A stretch of 64,000 bases of DNA from CAKKQX01 sp963734595 (GTDB lineage: Bacteria > Pseudomonadota > Gammaproteobacteria > Burkholderiales > SG8-41), in contig CAVTHV010000016.1 in the NCBI GenBank assembly GCA_963734595.1, positions 124,001-188,000 of the forward strand. The letters are read 5' to 3'. This document shows positions 16,623 through 26,962 of this stretch, one piece after another. The first letter of the stretch is position 1; each line of letters starts with the position of its first letter. The notes under the pieces were generated by a model. The model ran no database searches. It was not told the DNA's origin and saw only the letters and a program-made list of their open reading frames with translations. The translations under genes and the position numbers were made by a program.

Positions 16623-17321
16623 TCAGCTCCTGCTGCGCACGATCTGATAGGCGCGCGCCACATAAGCGACCGCGCCAAAGCCGCTCCACACGTGGACCAG
16701 GCGCGAGAACGGGAACAGCACGAACAGCGTCATGCCGAAGAACAGGTGCACCTTGTAAATCGGGTGCACGCCGGCGATGAACGCGGCCGCGCCGCCGCGC
16801 AGGGTCACGATATGCTGCGCCCAGTTGGCGAGCAGGATCATCACGCTGCCGTCGGTGTGCCCGAGCGAGACGTAGATGCTGGCGAGCCCCAGCGAGAGCG
16901 TGACCAGTATCCACAGCAGGATGAAAATGTCCATGCGGGTCGAGGTGGCGCGGATGCGCGGCTCGGTCAGGCGCCGGTGGACCAGCAGCAGCATGCCCGC
17001 CAGACACAGGGCACCGAATACGCCGCCGGCGGTGATCGCCAGCATCTGTTTCGCCTCGGTCGACAGTCCCAGTGCGTGGTACAGCTCTTTCGGCGTCAGC
17101 AGCCCGGCCATGTGGCCGAAGAAGAGCGCGAGGATCCCGATATGGAACAGGTTGCTGCCCAGCCGCAACTGGCCGCGCTTCAGCAATTCGCTGGAATCGC
17201 TTTTCCACGTGTACTGTTCGCGGTCGAAGCGGATCAGGCTGCCCGCGAAGAACACCGTCAGGGCGAAATACGGGTAATACCCGAACAGAATCTGGTTCAA
17301 ATAGCCGGAAATATCCATCAT
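16623..17321 (-). CDS. narI: Respiratory nitrate reductase gamma subunit (cytochrome b)
   Basis: NarI is the di-heme membrane anchor that oxidises quinol on the periplasmic side and feeds NarH. The 232-residue protein has five predicted helices and conserved heme histidines in GSNLFHIGILALFFGHMAGLL and near the C-terminus in VHPIYKVHLFFGMTLFVLFPFSRLVHVW. It follows narJ by about ten bases in narGHJI order. Confidence 0.95.
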   Translation of the reverse strand: MMDISGYLNQILFGYYPYFALTVFFAGSLIRFDREQYTWKSDSSELLKRGQLRLGSNLFHIGILALFFGHMAGLLTPKELYHALGLSTEAKQMLAITAGGVFGALCLAGMLLLVHRRLTEPRIRATSTRMDIFILLWILVTLSLGLASIYVSLGHTDGSVMILLANWAQHIVTLRGGAAAFIAGVHPIYKVHLFFGMTLFVLFPFSRLVHVWSGFGAVAYVARAYQIVRSRS

Positions 17322-17331
17322 CGCTCTCCCG

Positions 17332-17991
17332 TCATGCCACTTTGTTCATGAAGCGGACCACCTGCACCTTCGGTTTCACATCGGTGCAGCCGGGTCCGAA
17401 AATCACCGGCTCGTCCACCCACTCGTCGTCGAGCGCGGGCGTCTCCGCAGCGCGCGGCGCGCGCGGTTTCGGCTGGTAATCGAGCGCCGGCTCGCCGGCG
17501 ATGGCGAGCAGCGCGCCGGGCACCGCGCCGTAGCGGCTGTCATGCCCGACCAGCGCCTCGCCGACCGCGCGCAGGACGTGGGCGCAGTCGCCGAGCATCT
17601 CGCGCACTTCCTCGGGCGGCCGCGTGGAAAGATACTCGAGCACCGCCGGCAGGTAGTCAGGCAGCTCGTTCGCCGCGATCGCCATGCCGTGGCTCGCGTA
17701 GAGCGCGTTGAGATCCACCATCGCCTGGCCGCGATCGCGCGCGTCGCCGTGCACGTGCTCGAACAAATGCAGGGAAGTCGCGCGCCCGCGGTCGAACAGC
17801 TCGACGTAGCGCTCCTGCGCGTCGAGCGGATCGGCCGCGGCGAGCTCGTCGATCAGCGCGGCAAGCCGCGTCCGGTCGTCGCGCCCGAGCCGTTTTTCCG
17901 CCTCGACGATGCCGCGGATCTCGGGCAGCGCCGCGAGCAGCGCCGGTTCGGGATAAGTCAGCAGGGCAGCGAGTGCTTTCAGTGTGCGCAT
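17332..17991 (-). CDS. narJ: Nitrate reductase molybdenum cofactor assembly chaperone
   Basis: NarJ is a dedicated chaperone that binds NarG for cofactor insertion and membrane docking. This 219-residue helical protein begins KALAALLTYPEPALLAALPEI and has the family core YVELFDRGRATSLHLFEHVHGDARDRGQAMVDL and LPDYLPAVLEYLS. It lies 9 bases downstream of narH and just upstream of narI. Confidence 0.94.
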   Translation of the reverse strand: MRTLKALAALLTYPEPALLAALPEIRGIVEAEKRLGRDDRTRLAALIDELAAADPLDAQERYVELFDRGRATSLHLFEHVHGDARDRGQAMVDLNALYASHGMAIAANELPDYLPAVLEYLSTRPPEEVREMLGDCAHVLRAVGEALVGHDSRYGAVPGALLAIAGEPALDYQPKPRAPRAAETPALDDEWVDEPVIFGPGCTDVKPKVQVVRFMNKVA

Positions 17992-18000
17992 GGGGGTCTC

Positions 18001-19521
18001 CTAGACTGCCGCCTTGATGGGGATGACTTTCCGCTTGCCGCCGAACAGGCTCGCCTTGCTTTCGCCGTCGGAGCAGCCGTTGCCGAACGAGAAGCCGCAG
18101 CCGCCGCGCAGGTCGAACGCATCCTCCGCGTACTCGCGGTGCGCGGTCGGGATCACGAAGCGGTCTTCGTAATTGGCGATCGCCATGTAGCGGTACATCT
18201 GCTCGACGTCGTGCACGCTCATGCCGACCTGCTTCAACACCTCGCTGTTCTCGCGCTTCTCGACGTGCCGGTCGCGCATGTAGGCGCGCATCGCCAGCAT
18301 GCGCTCGAGCGCGGCCGCCACCGGCGCCTCGTCGCCCGCGGTCAGCAGGTTGGCCAGGTACTGGAGCGGGATGCGCAGGCTGCGCACGTCGGGCAGCTGG
18401 CCGAACGCGCCGACCTGGCCCGAATTCGCCGCCGCCGTGATCGGCGACAGCGGCGGCACGTACCACACCATCGGCAGCGTGCGGTATTCCGGGTGCAGCG
18501 GCAGCGCCACTTTCCAGTCCATCGCCATCTTGTAGACCGGCGAGGCTTTCGCCGCCGTCAGCCACGATTCCGGCACGCCGTCTTTGCGCGCCTGCTCGAT
18601 CACCTCCTGCGCGTTCGGATCGAGGAACAGGCCGAGCTGCGCCTTGTAGAGGTCTTTCTCGTCGGCGACGCTCGCCGCTTCCTCGATGCGGTCGGCGTCA
18701 TACAGCAGCACGCCCAGGTAGCGGATGCGGCCGACGCAGGTTTCCGAGCACACCGTCGGCTGCCCGGACTCGATGCGCGGGTAGCAGAAGATGCACTTCT
18801 CGGCCTTGCCGCTCTGCCAGTTGTAATAGATCTTTTTGTACGGGCAACCCGACACGCACATGCGCCAGCCGCGGCACTTGTCCTGGTCGATCAGCACGAT
18901 GCCGTCCTCCTCGCGCTTGTAGATCGAGCCCGACGGGCACGACGCGACGCACGTCGGATTCAGGCAGTGCTCGCACAGGCGCGGCAGGTACATCATGAAC
19001 GTGTTCTCGAACTGGCCGTAGATGTCCTTCTGCACGGACTCGAAGTTCGCGTCCTTCGAGCGCTTGGCGAACTCGCCGCCGAGAATTTCCTCCCAGTTCG
19101 GGCCCCACTCGATTTTCTCCATGCGCTCGCCGCTGATCAGCGAGCGCGGCCGCGCCACCGGCGGCGCCTTCATCTCGGGCGCGGTGTGCAGGTGCTCGTA
19201 ATCGAAGGTGAACGGCTCGTAATAGTCGTCGATCTGCGGCAGGTTCGGGTTGGCGAAGATCTTCATCAGCAGCGACAATTTGCCGCCCTGCTTCGGCTCG
19301 ATCTTGCCGTTGCTCTTGCGCACCCAGCCGCCGTTCCACTTGGACTGGTTCTCCCATTGCTTCGGATAACCGATGCCGGGCTTGGTCTCGACGTTGTTGA
19401 ACCACGCGTATTCCATGCCGGGCCGCGAGGTCCACACGTTCTTGCAGGTGACCGAGCAGGTGTGACAGCCGATGCACTTGTCCAGATTCAGCACCATGCC
19501 GATTTGCGCGCGCACTTTCAT
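18001..19521 (-). CDS. narH: Respiratory nitrate reductase beta subunit (iron-sulfur)
   Basis: NarH passes electrons from NarI heme to NarG through four Fe-S clusters. The 506-residue protein shows the ligand runs CIGCHTCSVTCKNVW, CEHCLNPTCVASCPSGSIY, CRGWRMCVSGCPYKKIYY and CIFCYP...CSETCVGR. The Trp in CRGWRMC is the NarH-specific change associated with the [3Fe-4S] centre. The start codon overlaps the narG stop by four bases. Length is normal. Confidence 0.97.
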   Translation of the reverse strand: MKVRAQIGMVLNLDKCIGCHTCSVTCKNVWTSRPGMEYAWFNNVETKPGIGYPKQWENQSKWNGGWVRKSNGKIEPKQGGKLSLLMKIFANPNLPQIDDYYEPFTFDYEHLHTAPEMKAPPVARPRSLISGERMEKIEWGPNWEEILGGEFAKRSKDANFESVQKDIYGQFENTFMMYLPRLCEHCLNPTCVASCPSGSIYKREEDGIVLIDQDKCRGWRMCVSGCPYKKIYYNWQSGKAEKCIFCYPRIESGQPTVCSETCVGRIRYLGVLLYDADRIEEAASVADEKDLYKAQLGLFLDPNAQEVIEQARKDGVPESWLTAAKASPVYKMAMDWKVALPLHPEYRTLPMVWYVPPLSPITAAANSGQVGAFGQLPDVRSLRIPLQYLANLLTAGDEAPVAAALERMLAMRAYMRDRHVEKRENSEVLKQVGMSVHDVEQMYRYMAIANYEDRFVIPTAHREYAEDAFDLRGGCGFSFGNGCSDGESKASLFGGKRKVIPIKAAV

Positions 19522-22500
19522 GACTGTTCTCCTTGCACTGCAGCCGGCTCGTCGAGCCAGTCGACCGTCTTCATTTTCCTGACGACGACGAACTCGTCAC
19601 GATTGGTGCCGATCGTGCCGTAATAGTTGAAACCGTAGCTCAGCTGCGCGTAGCCGCCGATCATGTGCGTCGGCTTGACGACGATGCGCGTCACCGAATT
19701 GTGGATGCCGCCGCGCGAGCCGGTGATCTCCGATCCGGGAACGTTCACGATCTTCTCCTGCGCGTGGTACATCAGGCACATGCCCTCCTTGACCCGCTGC
19801 GACACCACCGCGCGCGCGGTGATGGCGCCGTTCACGTTGTAGAGCTCGATCCAGTCGTTGTCCTCGATGCCGGCCTTCTGCGCGTCGGTCTCGGACAGCC
19901 ACACGATCGGCCCGCCGCGCGACAGCGTCAGCATCAGCAGGTTGTCGGTGTAGGTCGAGTGGATGCCCCACTTCTGGTGCGGCGTGATGAAATTGAGCAC
20001 GACTTCCGGATTGCCGTTCGGCTTGTGCCCCTGGATCGGATGGACCGCCTTGAGATCGACCGGCGGCTTGTACACGCAGAGCCCCTCGCCGAAGCCGAGC
20101 ATCCACTTGTGGTCCTGGTAGAACTGCTGGCGCCCGGTCAGCGTGCGCCACGGGATCAGCTCGTGCACGTTGGTGTAGCCGGCGTTGTAGCTGACGTGCT
20201 CGGACTCGATGCCGCTCCACGTCGGGCTGGAAATGATCTTGCGCGGCTGCGCCTGGATGTCGCGGAAGCGGATCTTTTCGTCTTCCTTGGCCGCCGCCAG
20301 GTGCTTGTGCTCGCGGCCGGTGATTTTGGACAGCGCTTCCCACGCCTTGACCGCGACTTCGCCGTTGGTCTCGGGCGCAAGCATCAGCACCACCTCGCAC
20401 GCGTCGATGTCGGACTCGATGCGCGGCATGCCCTTGGTGATGCCCTCCTCCGCAACCGGGTAGTTGAGCGCGCGCAGCGCATCGACCTCGTGCTCGGTAT
20501 TCCACGCGATGCCCTTGCCGCCGTTGCCGACCTTCGCCATCAGCGGCCCCAGCGCCGTGAACTTCTTGTAGGTATTCGGGTAATCGCGCTCGATCACCGT
20601 GATCTGCGGCGCGGTCTTGCCGGGAACGAGGTCGCACTCGCCGCGCTTCCAGTCCTTGATGTCCGTCGCCTGCGCGAGCTCGCCCGGGGTGTCGTGCATC
20701 GTCGGCGTCAGCACCAGGTCTTTCTCGACGCCGAGCTGGCCGACCGCGACTTCGGAAAACTTTTTCGCGATGCCCTTGTAGATCTCCCAGTCGCTGCGCG
20801 ATTCCCACACCGGGTCCACCGCCGCCGACAGCGGGTGGATGAACGGGTGCATGTCTGAGGTGTTGAGGTCGTTCTTTTCGTACCAGGTCGCCGTCGGCAG
20901 CACGATGTCCGAATACAGGCAGGTCGTCGACATGCGGAAGTCCAGCGTCACCAGCAGGTCGAGCTTGCCGATGGGCGCATCTTCGTGCCATTTCACTTCC
21001 TGCGGCTTGTCGCCGCCCAGGCTGCCGAGATCCTTGCCCTGCACGCCATGAACGGTGCCGAGCAGGTGCTTGAGGAAGTACTCGTGGCCCTTGCCGCTCG
21101 AGCCCAGCAGGTTGGAGCGCCACACGAACATGTTGCGCGGAAAGTTTGCCGGATGATCGGGGTCTTCGCACGACATTTTCAGCGAGCCGTCCCTGAGCGC
21201 CTTCACCACGTAGTCCTTCGGATCCACGCCGGCGGTTGCCGCGTCTTTCGCCACCTGGATCGGGTTGAGCTGCAGCTGCGGCGCGCTCGGCAGCCAGCCC
21301 ATGCGTTCGGCGCGCACGTTGAAATCGATCAGGCTGCCGCCGAATTCCTTCGGGTCCGCCAGCGGCGACAGGATTTCCTTCACCGCGAGCTTCTCGTAGC
21401 GCCACTGGTCGGTGTGCGCGTAAAAGAACGAGGTCGAATTCATCTGGCGCGGCGGACGGTGCCAGTCGAGCGCGAAGGCGAGCGCGGTCCAGCCGGTCTG
21501 CGGCCTCAGCTTTTCCTGGCCGACGTAATGCGACCAGCCGCCGCCCGACTTGCCGACGCAGCCGCACATCACCAGCATGTTGATGATGCCGCGGTAGTTC
21601 ATGTCGCAGTGATACCAGTGGTTCATCGCCGCGCCGATGATGACCATCGACTTGCCCTCGGTCTTGTCGGCGTTGTCGGCGAACTGGCGCGCGACGGTGA
21701 TGACATCGGCCGCCTTGACGCCGGTGATCTTCTCCTGCCAGCGCGGCGTGTACGGCACGTCCTCGTCATAGGATTTGGCGACGTGCGCGCCGCCCAGGCC
21801 GCGGTCGATGCCGTAGTTGGCGACCATCAGGTCGAACACCGTCGCCACGCAGCACTCGCCGCCGGCGAGCGCGAGCTTCCTGACGGGAACGTTGCGCAGC
21901 AGAACGTCGGCGCCCTGGTCGTTGTTCTGGAACTGTTCGTTGACGATGCCGCCGAAGTACGGGAACGCGACCGGCACGACCTCGTCGCGGCGGTCGATCA
22001 GCGACAGCGCGCAGTTTGACCTCGGCGCCCGACGCCGCATTCTTCGGTTCGAGATTCCACTTGCCGTCGGACTGCCCCCAGCGGAACCCGACCGAGCCGT
22101 TGGGCGTCACCACGTCGCCCGACGTCTCGTCGACGCCGACGGTCTTCCAGTCCGGATTGTTGGACTGGCCGAACTGGCCGGAGAAATCGCTGGCGCGGAC
22201 AAAACGGTCGGGCACGTAGCGGTCGCCGCGTTTGACCAGCTTCACGAGCAGCGGCATGTCGCTGTAGCGCCGCACGTAGTCGCTGAAATACGCCGACGGT
22301 TTTTCGAGATGAAACTCCTTGAGGATCACGTGCCCCATCGCCATCGCCATCGCGGCGTCGGTGCCCTGCTTCGGATGCAGCCACAGGTCGCACAGCTTCG
22401 CGACCTCGGAATAGTCCGGCGTGACGGCGACCGTCTTCGCGCCCTTGTAGCGCACCTCGGTGAAGAAGTGCGCATCCGGCGTGCGCGTCTGCGGCACGTT

Positions 22501-23262
22501 CGAGCCCCACGCCATGATGAACGTCGAGTTGTACCAGTCGGCCGACTCGGGCACGTCGGTCTGCTCGCCCCATACCTGCGGGCTGGACGGCGGCAGGTCG
22601 CAATACCAGTCGTAGAAGCTCATGCACACGCCGCCGATCAGCGACAGATAGCGGCTGCCCGCGGCGTACGACACCATCGACATCGCCGGAATCGGCGAAA
22701 AACCGATCACGCGATCGGGACCGTACTGCTTGATGGTATGGACGTTGGCCGCGGCGATGATCTCGTTGACCTCGTCCCACGTCGAACGCACGAAGCCGCC
22801 CATGCCGCGCACCGCCTGGTACGACTTCAGCTTCTGCGCATCGCCGGTGATCGCGGCCCACGCCTCGACCGGCGCTTTCGTCTGGCGCGCTTCGCGCCAC
22901 AGGCGGATCAGGCGGCCGCGCACCATCGGGTACTTGATGCGGTTGGCGCTGTACAGGTACCAGCTGTAGCTCGCGCCGCGCGAGCAGCCGCGCGGCTCGT
23001 GGTTGGGCATGTCGGCCCGGGTGCGCGGATAGTCGGTCTGCTGCGTCTCCCACGTGACGATGCCGCCCTTCACGTAAATCTTCCAGCTGCACGAGCCGGT
23101 GCAGTTCACGCCGTGCGTGGAGCGCACGATCTTGTCGTGCTGCCAGCGCTTGCGGTAGCCGTCCTCCCAGGTGCGGTCTTCATTGGTGACGACGCCATGC
23201 CCGCCGGCAAACTCCGGGTGCGGGCGCGTGAAGTACGTCAGGCGGTCGAGAAAGTGGCTCAT
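19518..23262 (-). CDS. narG: Respiratory nitrate reductase alpha subunit (Mo-bisMGD); one frameshift
   Basis: NarG reduces nitrate to nitrite at a molybdenum cofactor on the cytoplasmic face. The N-terminal frame (23262 to ~22012) carries HGVNCTGSCSWKIYV and EPRGCSRGASYSWY, the His/Cys ligands of the FS0 cluster, and the Mo-ligand region SADWYNSTFIMAWGSNVPQ. One extra base near 22011 breaks the frame; dropping it joins ...GAEVKL to ALSLIDRRDEVVPVAFPYF and the rest runs to the end. The rebuilt protein is about 1,247 residues, the normal size, so an active gene plus a sequencing or assembly error is likely. A word repeat separates its ribosome-binding site from the narK gene upstream. Confidence 0.93.
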
Positions 23263-23274
23263 GTCAAACTCCGT

Positions 23275-23363
23275 GTAATGAGTAATGGGTAATGGGTAAT
23301 GGCGTAATGAGTAATCGAGCGAGAATGGTTTTACCCATTACTCATCACTCGTTACTCATCACC
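23275..23363. repeat. Inverted word repeat inside the nar operon, GTAATGAGTAATGG family
   Basis: Words of the type GTAATGAGTAATGGGTAATG (23275-23316) face reversed words TTACCCATTACTCATCACTC (23331-23361). The element fills almost all of the 105-bp gap between narK and narG and ends about ten bases before the narG ribosome-binding site. In mRNA it would form a long imperfect hairpin. Confidence 0.7.
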
Positions 23364-23367
23364 AGCT

Positions 23368-24813
23368 TCAGCACGGCATTTCCGCGTTCTTGCGCGCGTA
23401 GTACCACCAGGTCATCGCGATGCAGGTCAGGTAGAACACGATGAACACGTAGAGCGCGCCCTCGGGCCCGCCGGTCATCGAGATCGAGGTGCCGTAGCTC
23501 TTGGGAATGAAGAACCCGCCGTAGGCTGCCATCGCCGAGGTGAAGCCCAGCACCGCCGCCGCCTCCTTGTTGGCGTCCTTGATCGCCTGCTCTTTCGCAT
23601 CCGTGCCCCTGCCCTCCGCGTCGCGCAGCCGCTCGGTCATGAAAATGACCGGGATCATGCGGAAGGTCGAGCCGTTGCCGATGCCGGTGGTCAGGAACAG
23701 CACCATGAACATCGCGAGAAAACCGTAGAAGTTGCCGGCCGCGGGCCCCCAGGGCAGGGCCAGCGCGCCCGCCGCCCCTTTCGGCAGGAAATAGAGCACG
23801 CCGACCACCGCCAGCGCCATCGCGATGAAATTCCAGAACGTGACCGGTGCGCCGCCCAGCTTGTCCGACAGCCAGCCGCCGAAAGGCCGGATCACCGCGC
23901 CGACCAGCGGGCCGAGAAACGCGAAGGCGAGCGCGTTCACTTCCGGAAACTGCGACTTGATCAGCAGCGGGAAACCCGCCGAGTAGCCGATGAACGAACC
24001 GAAGGTTCCGAGGTAGAGCCAGCACATCAGCCAGTTGTGCTTGCGCTTGAAAATCACCGCCTGCTCCGAAAACGACGCCTTCGCGCTGGCGATGTCGTTC
24101 ATGCCGAACCATGCGGCGATCGTCGAAACCACGATGAACGGCACCCAGATGAAACCGGCGTTCTGCAGCCAGATCTTGCCGCTTGCGGCGCCTTTGACCC
24201 AGGTCTGCGGTTCGCCGCCGAGCGCGCCGAACACGCCGGCGGTGATGACCAGCGGCACGACGAACTGCACGACCGACACGCCGAGGTTGCCGAGCCCCGC
24301 GTTCAGGCCCAGCGCCGAGCCCTTGCGTTCCTTGGGAAAAAAGAAACTGATGTTGGCCATGCTCGAGGCGAAATTGCCGCCGCCGAAGCCGCACAGCAGC
24401 GCCAGCGCCACGAAGGTCGGGTAGCTGGTGGTCGCATCCTGCACGGCGAAGCCGATCCCGAGCGCCGGCAGCAGCAGCGAAGCCGTCGAAATCGCGGTCC
24501 ACTTGCGGCCGCCGAAAATCGGCACCATGAACGAATAGAAAATGCGCAGCGTCGCGCCGCACAGCGCGGGCAGCGCCGCCAGCCAGAACAGCTGGTTGGT
24601 GGTGAACTTGAATCCGATGCTGGGCAGGTTGACCACCACCACGCTCCACACCATCCATACTGCGAACGACAGCAGCAGCGCGGGGATCGAAATCCACAGG
24701 TTGAGGTTCGCGATCGCCTTGCCTTCGCGCTGCCAGAACGCCTTGTCTTCCGGCGTCCAGATGGTCAGCACGCTGCCGAACCTGGGTTTGGGCGAAACGG
24801 CTTGAGCGTTCAT
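23368..24813 (-). CDS. Nitrate/nitrite transporter, NarK2-type (MFS)
   Basis: A 481-residue major facilitator protein with about twelve membrane helices. Nitrate-signature glycine-rich segments are present: LCGFGGGNFASSMANISFFFPKERKG in helix 5 and AAYGGFFIPKSYGTS near helix 11. This subfamily has been linked to nitrate/nitrite exchange. The gene follows the other narK-like gene by ~25 bp and precedes narG, so both carriers belong to the nar transcription unit. Confidence 0.9.
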   Translation of the reverse strand: MNAQAVSPKPRFGSVLTIWTPEDKAFWQREGKAIANLNLWISIPALLLSFAVWMVWSVVVVNLPSIGFKFTTNQLFWLAALPALCGATLRIFYSFMVPIFGGRKWTAISTASLLLPALGIGFAVQDATTSYPTFVALALLCGFGGGNFASSMANISFFFPKERKGSALGLNAGLGNLGVSVVQFVVPLVITAGVFGALGGEPQTWVKGAASGKIWLQNAGFIWVPFIVVSTIAAWFGMNDIASAKASFSEQAVIFKRKHNWLMCWLYLGTFGSFIGYSAGFPLLIKSQFPEVNALAFAFLGPLVGAVIRPFGGWLSDKLGGAPVTFWNFIAMALAVVGVLYFLPKGAAGALALPWGPAAGNFYGFLAMFMVLFLTTGIGNGSTFRMIPVIFMTERLRDAEGRGTDAKEQAIKDANKEAAAVLGFTSAMAAYGGFFIPKSYGTSISMTGGPEGALYVFIVFYLTCIAMTWWYYARKNAEMPC

Positions 24814-24838
24814 GATTGCTCCTTGAATTGAACAGCGT

Positions 24839-26092
24839 TCAGGTGAAGTGCGTGGGCTCGGGGCCCCGGCGGCTCAGCGGCCGCACCTCGGTGAAATACA
24901 TCCACATCAGCGAAACCCACACGATGCCGAACATCAGCATGAAGGCGGAGGAACGGATGCCCGTGATGTCCACCAGCGCGCCGAACATGATGGGCAGGAT
25001 GAAACCGCCCATGCCCCCCGCGAGGCCCACCACGCCGGAAATCACGCCGATGTTGTGCGGATAGTCGTCGGAGATGTACTTGAACACCGAGGCCTTGCCG
25101 ATCGCGAAGGCGATGCCCATGCTGAACATGATGATGGTGAACAGGGTCGGATTGAGCCCGAAATGAAAGGTCCTGGGGCCGGTCACGGTCTGAATGGTGA
25201 GATCGGTCTGCGGGTAGGACAGGAAGAACAGGCACACCAGCGAGATCCACAACACCCACCAGGTGATGGTGTGCGCGCCGTACTTGTCGGAGAACCAGCC
25301 GCCGATCGCGCGCAGCACGCCTCCCGGAATGCTGAAGCCGGCGGCGAGCAGCGCCGCCACCTTGATGTCGAAACCGTACTCGGAAATGTAGTACTTGGTC
25401 ATCCACAGCGACAGCGCGACGTAGCCGCCGAAGACGATCGAATAGTACTGGCTGTATCTCCACACGGTCGGATCCTTGAGCACCATCAGCTGCTCTTTGA
25501 CCGTCACCGAGGAAGCGCCCGTGGCGTGCTGCTCGTCGGTATAGGAGAAGACCCAGAACAGGATCGCCATCACCAGCATCATCACGGCATACACCTGCGG
25601 CACCATCGTCCAGCCGAACGCGACCACGATGCTCGGCGCCACCAGCTTGTTCACCGCCGCGCCGGTGTTGCCGGCGCCGAAAATGCCCATGGCGAGACCC
25701 TGGCGCTCCCGCGGGAACCAGCGCGCGCAATAGGCGATGCCGACCGTGAACGAGCCGCCGGCGAGACCCACGAACAGGCCGGTCACCAGGAAGTGCCAGT
25801 ATTCGGTGGCCCGGGAAATCAGCCAGATCGGAAACACGGTGGACAGCATCAGCACGAAGAACACGATGCGCCCGCCGAACCGGTCGGTCCACATGCCCAG
25901 CGGCAGGCGGATCAGGGAACCGGTGAGCACCGGCAATGCGACGAGGATGCCGAACTGCGTTTCGTTGAGGCCCAGGTTCTGTTTGATCGGAATGCCGATC
26001 ACGGCGAACATCATCCACACCATGAAACAGACCGTGAACGCCGTCGTGCTCGCCGTCACCACCGACCACGCTTTGTATTGTTGCGAAGCCAT
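24839..26092 (-). CDS. Nitrate transporter, NarK1-type (MFS)
   Basis: A 417-residue MFS protein with twelve predicted helices, FVGLAGGSFTVGIAYCARWFPRERQGLAMGI in the first nitrate-signature region and GVVGLAGGMGGFILPIMFG in the second. This subfamily is associated with nitrate/proton symport. It is the first gene of the narK-narK-narGHJI series. The ~198-bp gap ahead of it (26093-26290) holds no clear FNR box, only a single TTGAT half-site and near-matches to NarL heptamers, so its promoter is not resolved. Confidence 0.9.
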   Translation of the reverse strand: MASQQYKAWSVVTASTTAFTVCFMVWMMFAVIGIPIKQNLGLNETQFGILVALPVLTGSLIRLPLGMWTDRFGGRIVFFVLMLSTVFPIWLISRATEYWHFLVTGLFVGLAGGSFTVGIAYCARWFPRERQGLAMGIFGAGNTGAAVNKLVAPSIVVAFGWTMVPQVYAVMMLVMAILFWVFSYTDEQHATGASSVTVKEQLMVLKDPTVWRYSQYYSIVFGGYVALSLWMTKYYISEYGFDIKVAALLAAGFSIPGGVLRAIGGWFSDKYGAHTITWWVLWISLVCLFFLSYPQTDLTIQTVTGPRTFHFGLNPTLFTIIMFSMGIAFAIGKASVFKYISDDYPHNIGVISGVVGLAGGMGGFILPIMFGALVDITGIRSSAFMLMFGIVWVSLMWMYFTEVRPLSRRGPEPTHFT

Positions 26093-26290
26093 CGCCCGCT
26101 CCTTTCAGTACCTGCGGACGAAGATACCGGCGGCGCGCCGCGCGGACCATTCTCCTGACGGCTAAGCGGGGGACGCGCGTCTAGTTACTTCGGACTAGTC
26201 CTTCTGAAAAAACCGGAGGGAGAAACGCGACGATCCCGCGCCGGCGGCGGCGCGGCCCCGAGAGGTCGGGATTGATATAATCCGTTGTTT

Positions 26291-26962
26291 TTATTTACTT
26301 TTTTCAGCGATGCCGTGTTCGACCGCGTAGACGGCCGCCTGCACCCGGCTGCTGAGATTGAGCTTGCGCAGGATGTTCTGCACATGGATCTTGATCGTGC
26401 TCTCGGCGAGGCCGAGCTCGCGCGCCATCTGCTTGTTGCTCGCGCCGCGCGCCAGCCACTCGAGAATTTCGCGCTCGCGCGGGCTGATGCGGTCTTTTTC
26501 CGGCGCTGCAGGCGCGGGAGCCGCGCTGCCGTTGCTCTGCAGTCCCTGCACCAGCTTGCTCGTCATCTGCGGCGACATCACCGCTTCGCCGCGCGCCGCG
26601 CGCCGGATCGCATCCACCAGATAATCGGCGTCGATGTTCTTGAGCAGATAGCCGCGCGCGCCGGACTTCAGCGTGTCGATCAGGTCTTCCGCGTCTTCCG
26701 AGACCGTCAGCATCAGCACCTGGGTCTGCGGCAGTTCCTCGGCCAGCATTTTGACGGCTTCGCGGCCGGAGATGCCCGGCATGTTGAGGTCGAGCAGCAC
26801 GATGTCGGGCTTCAACTGCTTCGCGCGCTTCAATCCTTCGAGGCCGTCCGCCGCTTCGCCCACCACTTCGAAATCGGACTGGCGCGCGAGCAGCGCCTTC
26901 ACGCCGCTGCGGAAGAGGCTGTGGTCGTCGATCAGGAAAATGCGCAGCTTGGTCACGCTCAC
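26291..26962 (-). CDS. narL: Nitrate/nitrite response regulator
   Basis: NarL is the DNA-binding partner of NarX. The 223-residue protein has a receiver domain with the acidic pair Asp12-Asp13, phospho-acceptor Asp58 in IVLLDLNMPG and a conserved Lys in ARGYLLKNID. The C-terminal LuxR-type helix-turn-helix is LARGASNKQMARELGLAESTIKIHVQ. The GTG start overlaps the narX stop (GTGA), so the two are translationally coupled. Confidence 0.93.
   Translation of the reverse strand: MSVTKLRIFLIDDHSLFRSGVKALLARQSDFEVVGEAADGLEGLKRAKQLKPDIVLLDLNMPGISGREAVKMLAEELPQTQVLMLTVSEDAEDLIDTLKSGARGYLLKNIDADYLVDAIRRAARGEAVMSPQMTSKLVQGLQSNGSAAPAPAAPEKDRISPREREILEWLARGASNKQMARELGLAESTIKIHVQNILRKLNLSSRVQAAVYAVEHGIAEKSK

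Noticed and set aside
26192..26201. GGACTAGTCC palindrome in the narK upstream gap as an operator
   Set aside because: The palindrome does not extend beyond ten bases and no known site matches it; one short palindrome in such a gap is not informative.
26271..26284. TTGATATAATCCGT as an FNR box upstream of narK
   Set aside because: Only the left half-site fits; the right half lacks ATCAA. It overlaps the CGTTGTTTTTATT motif instead.
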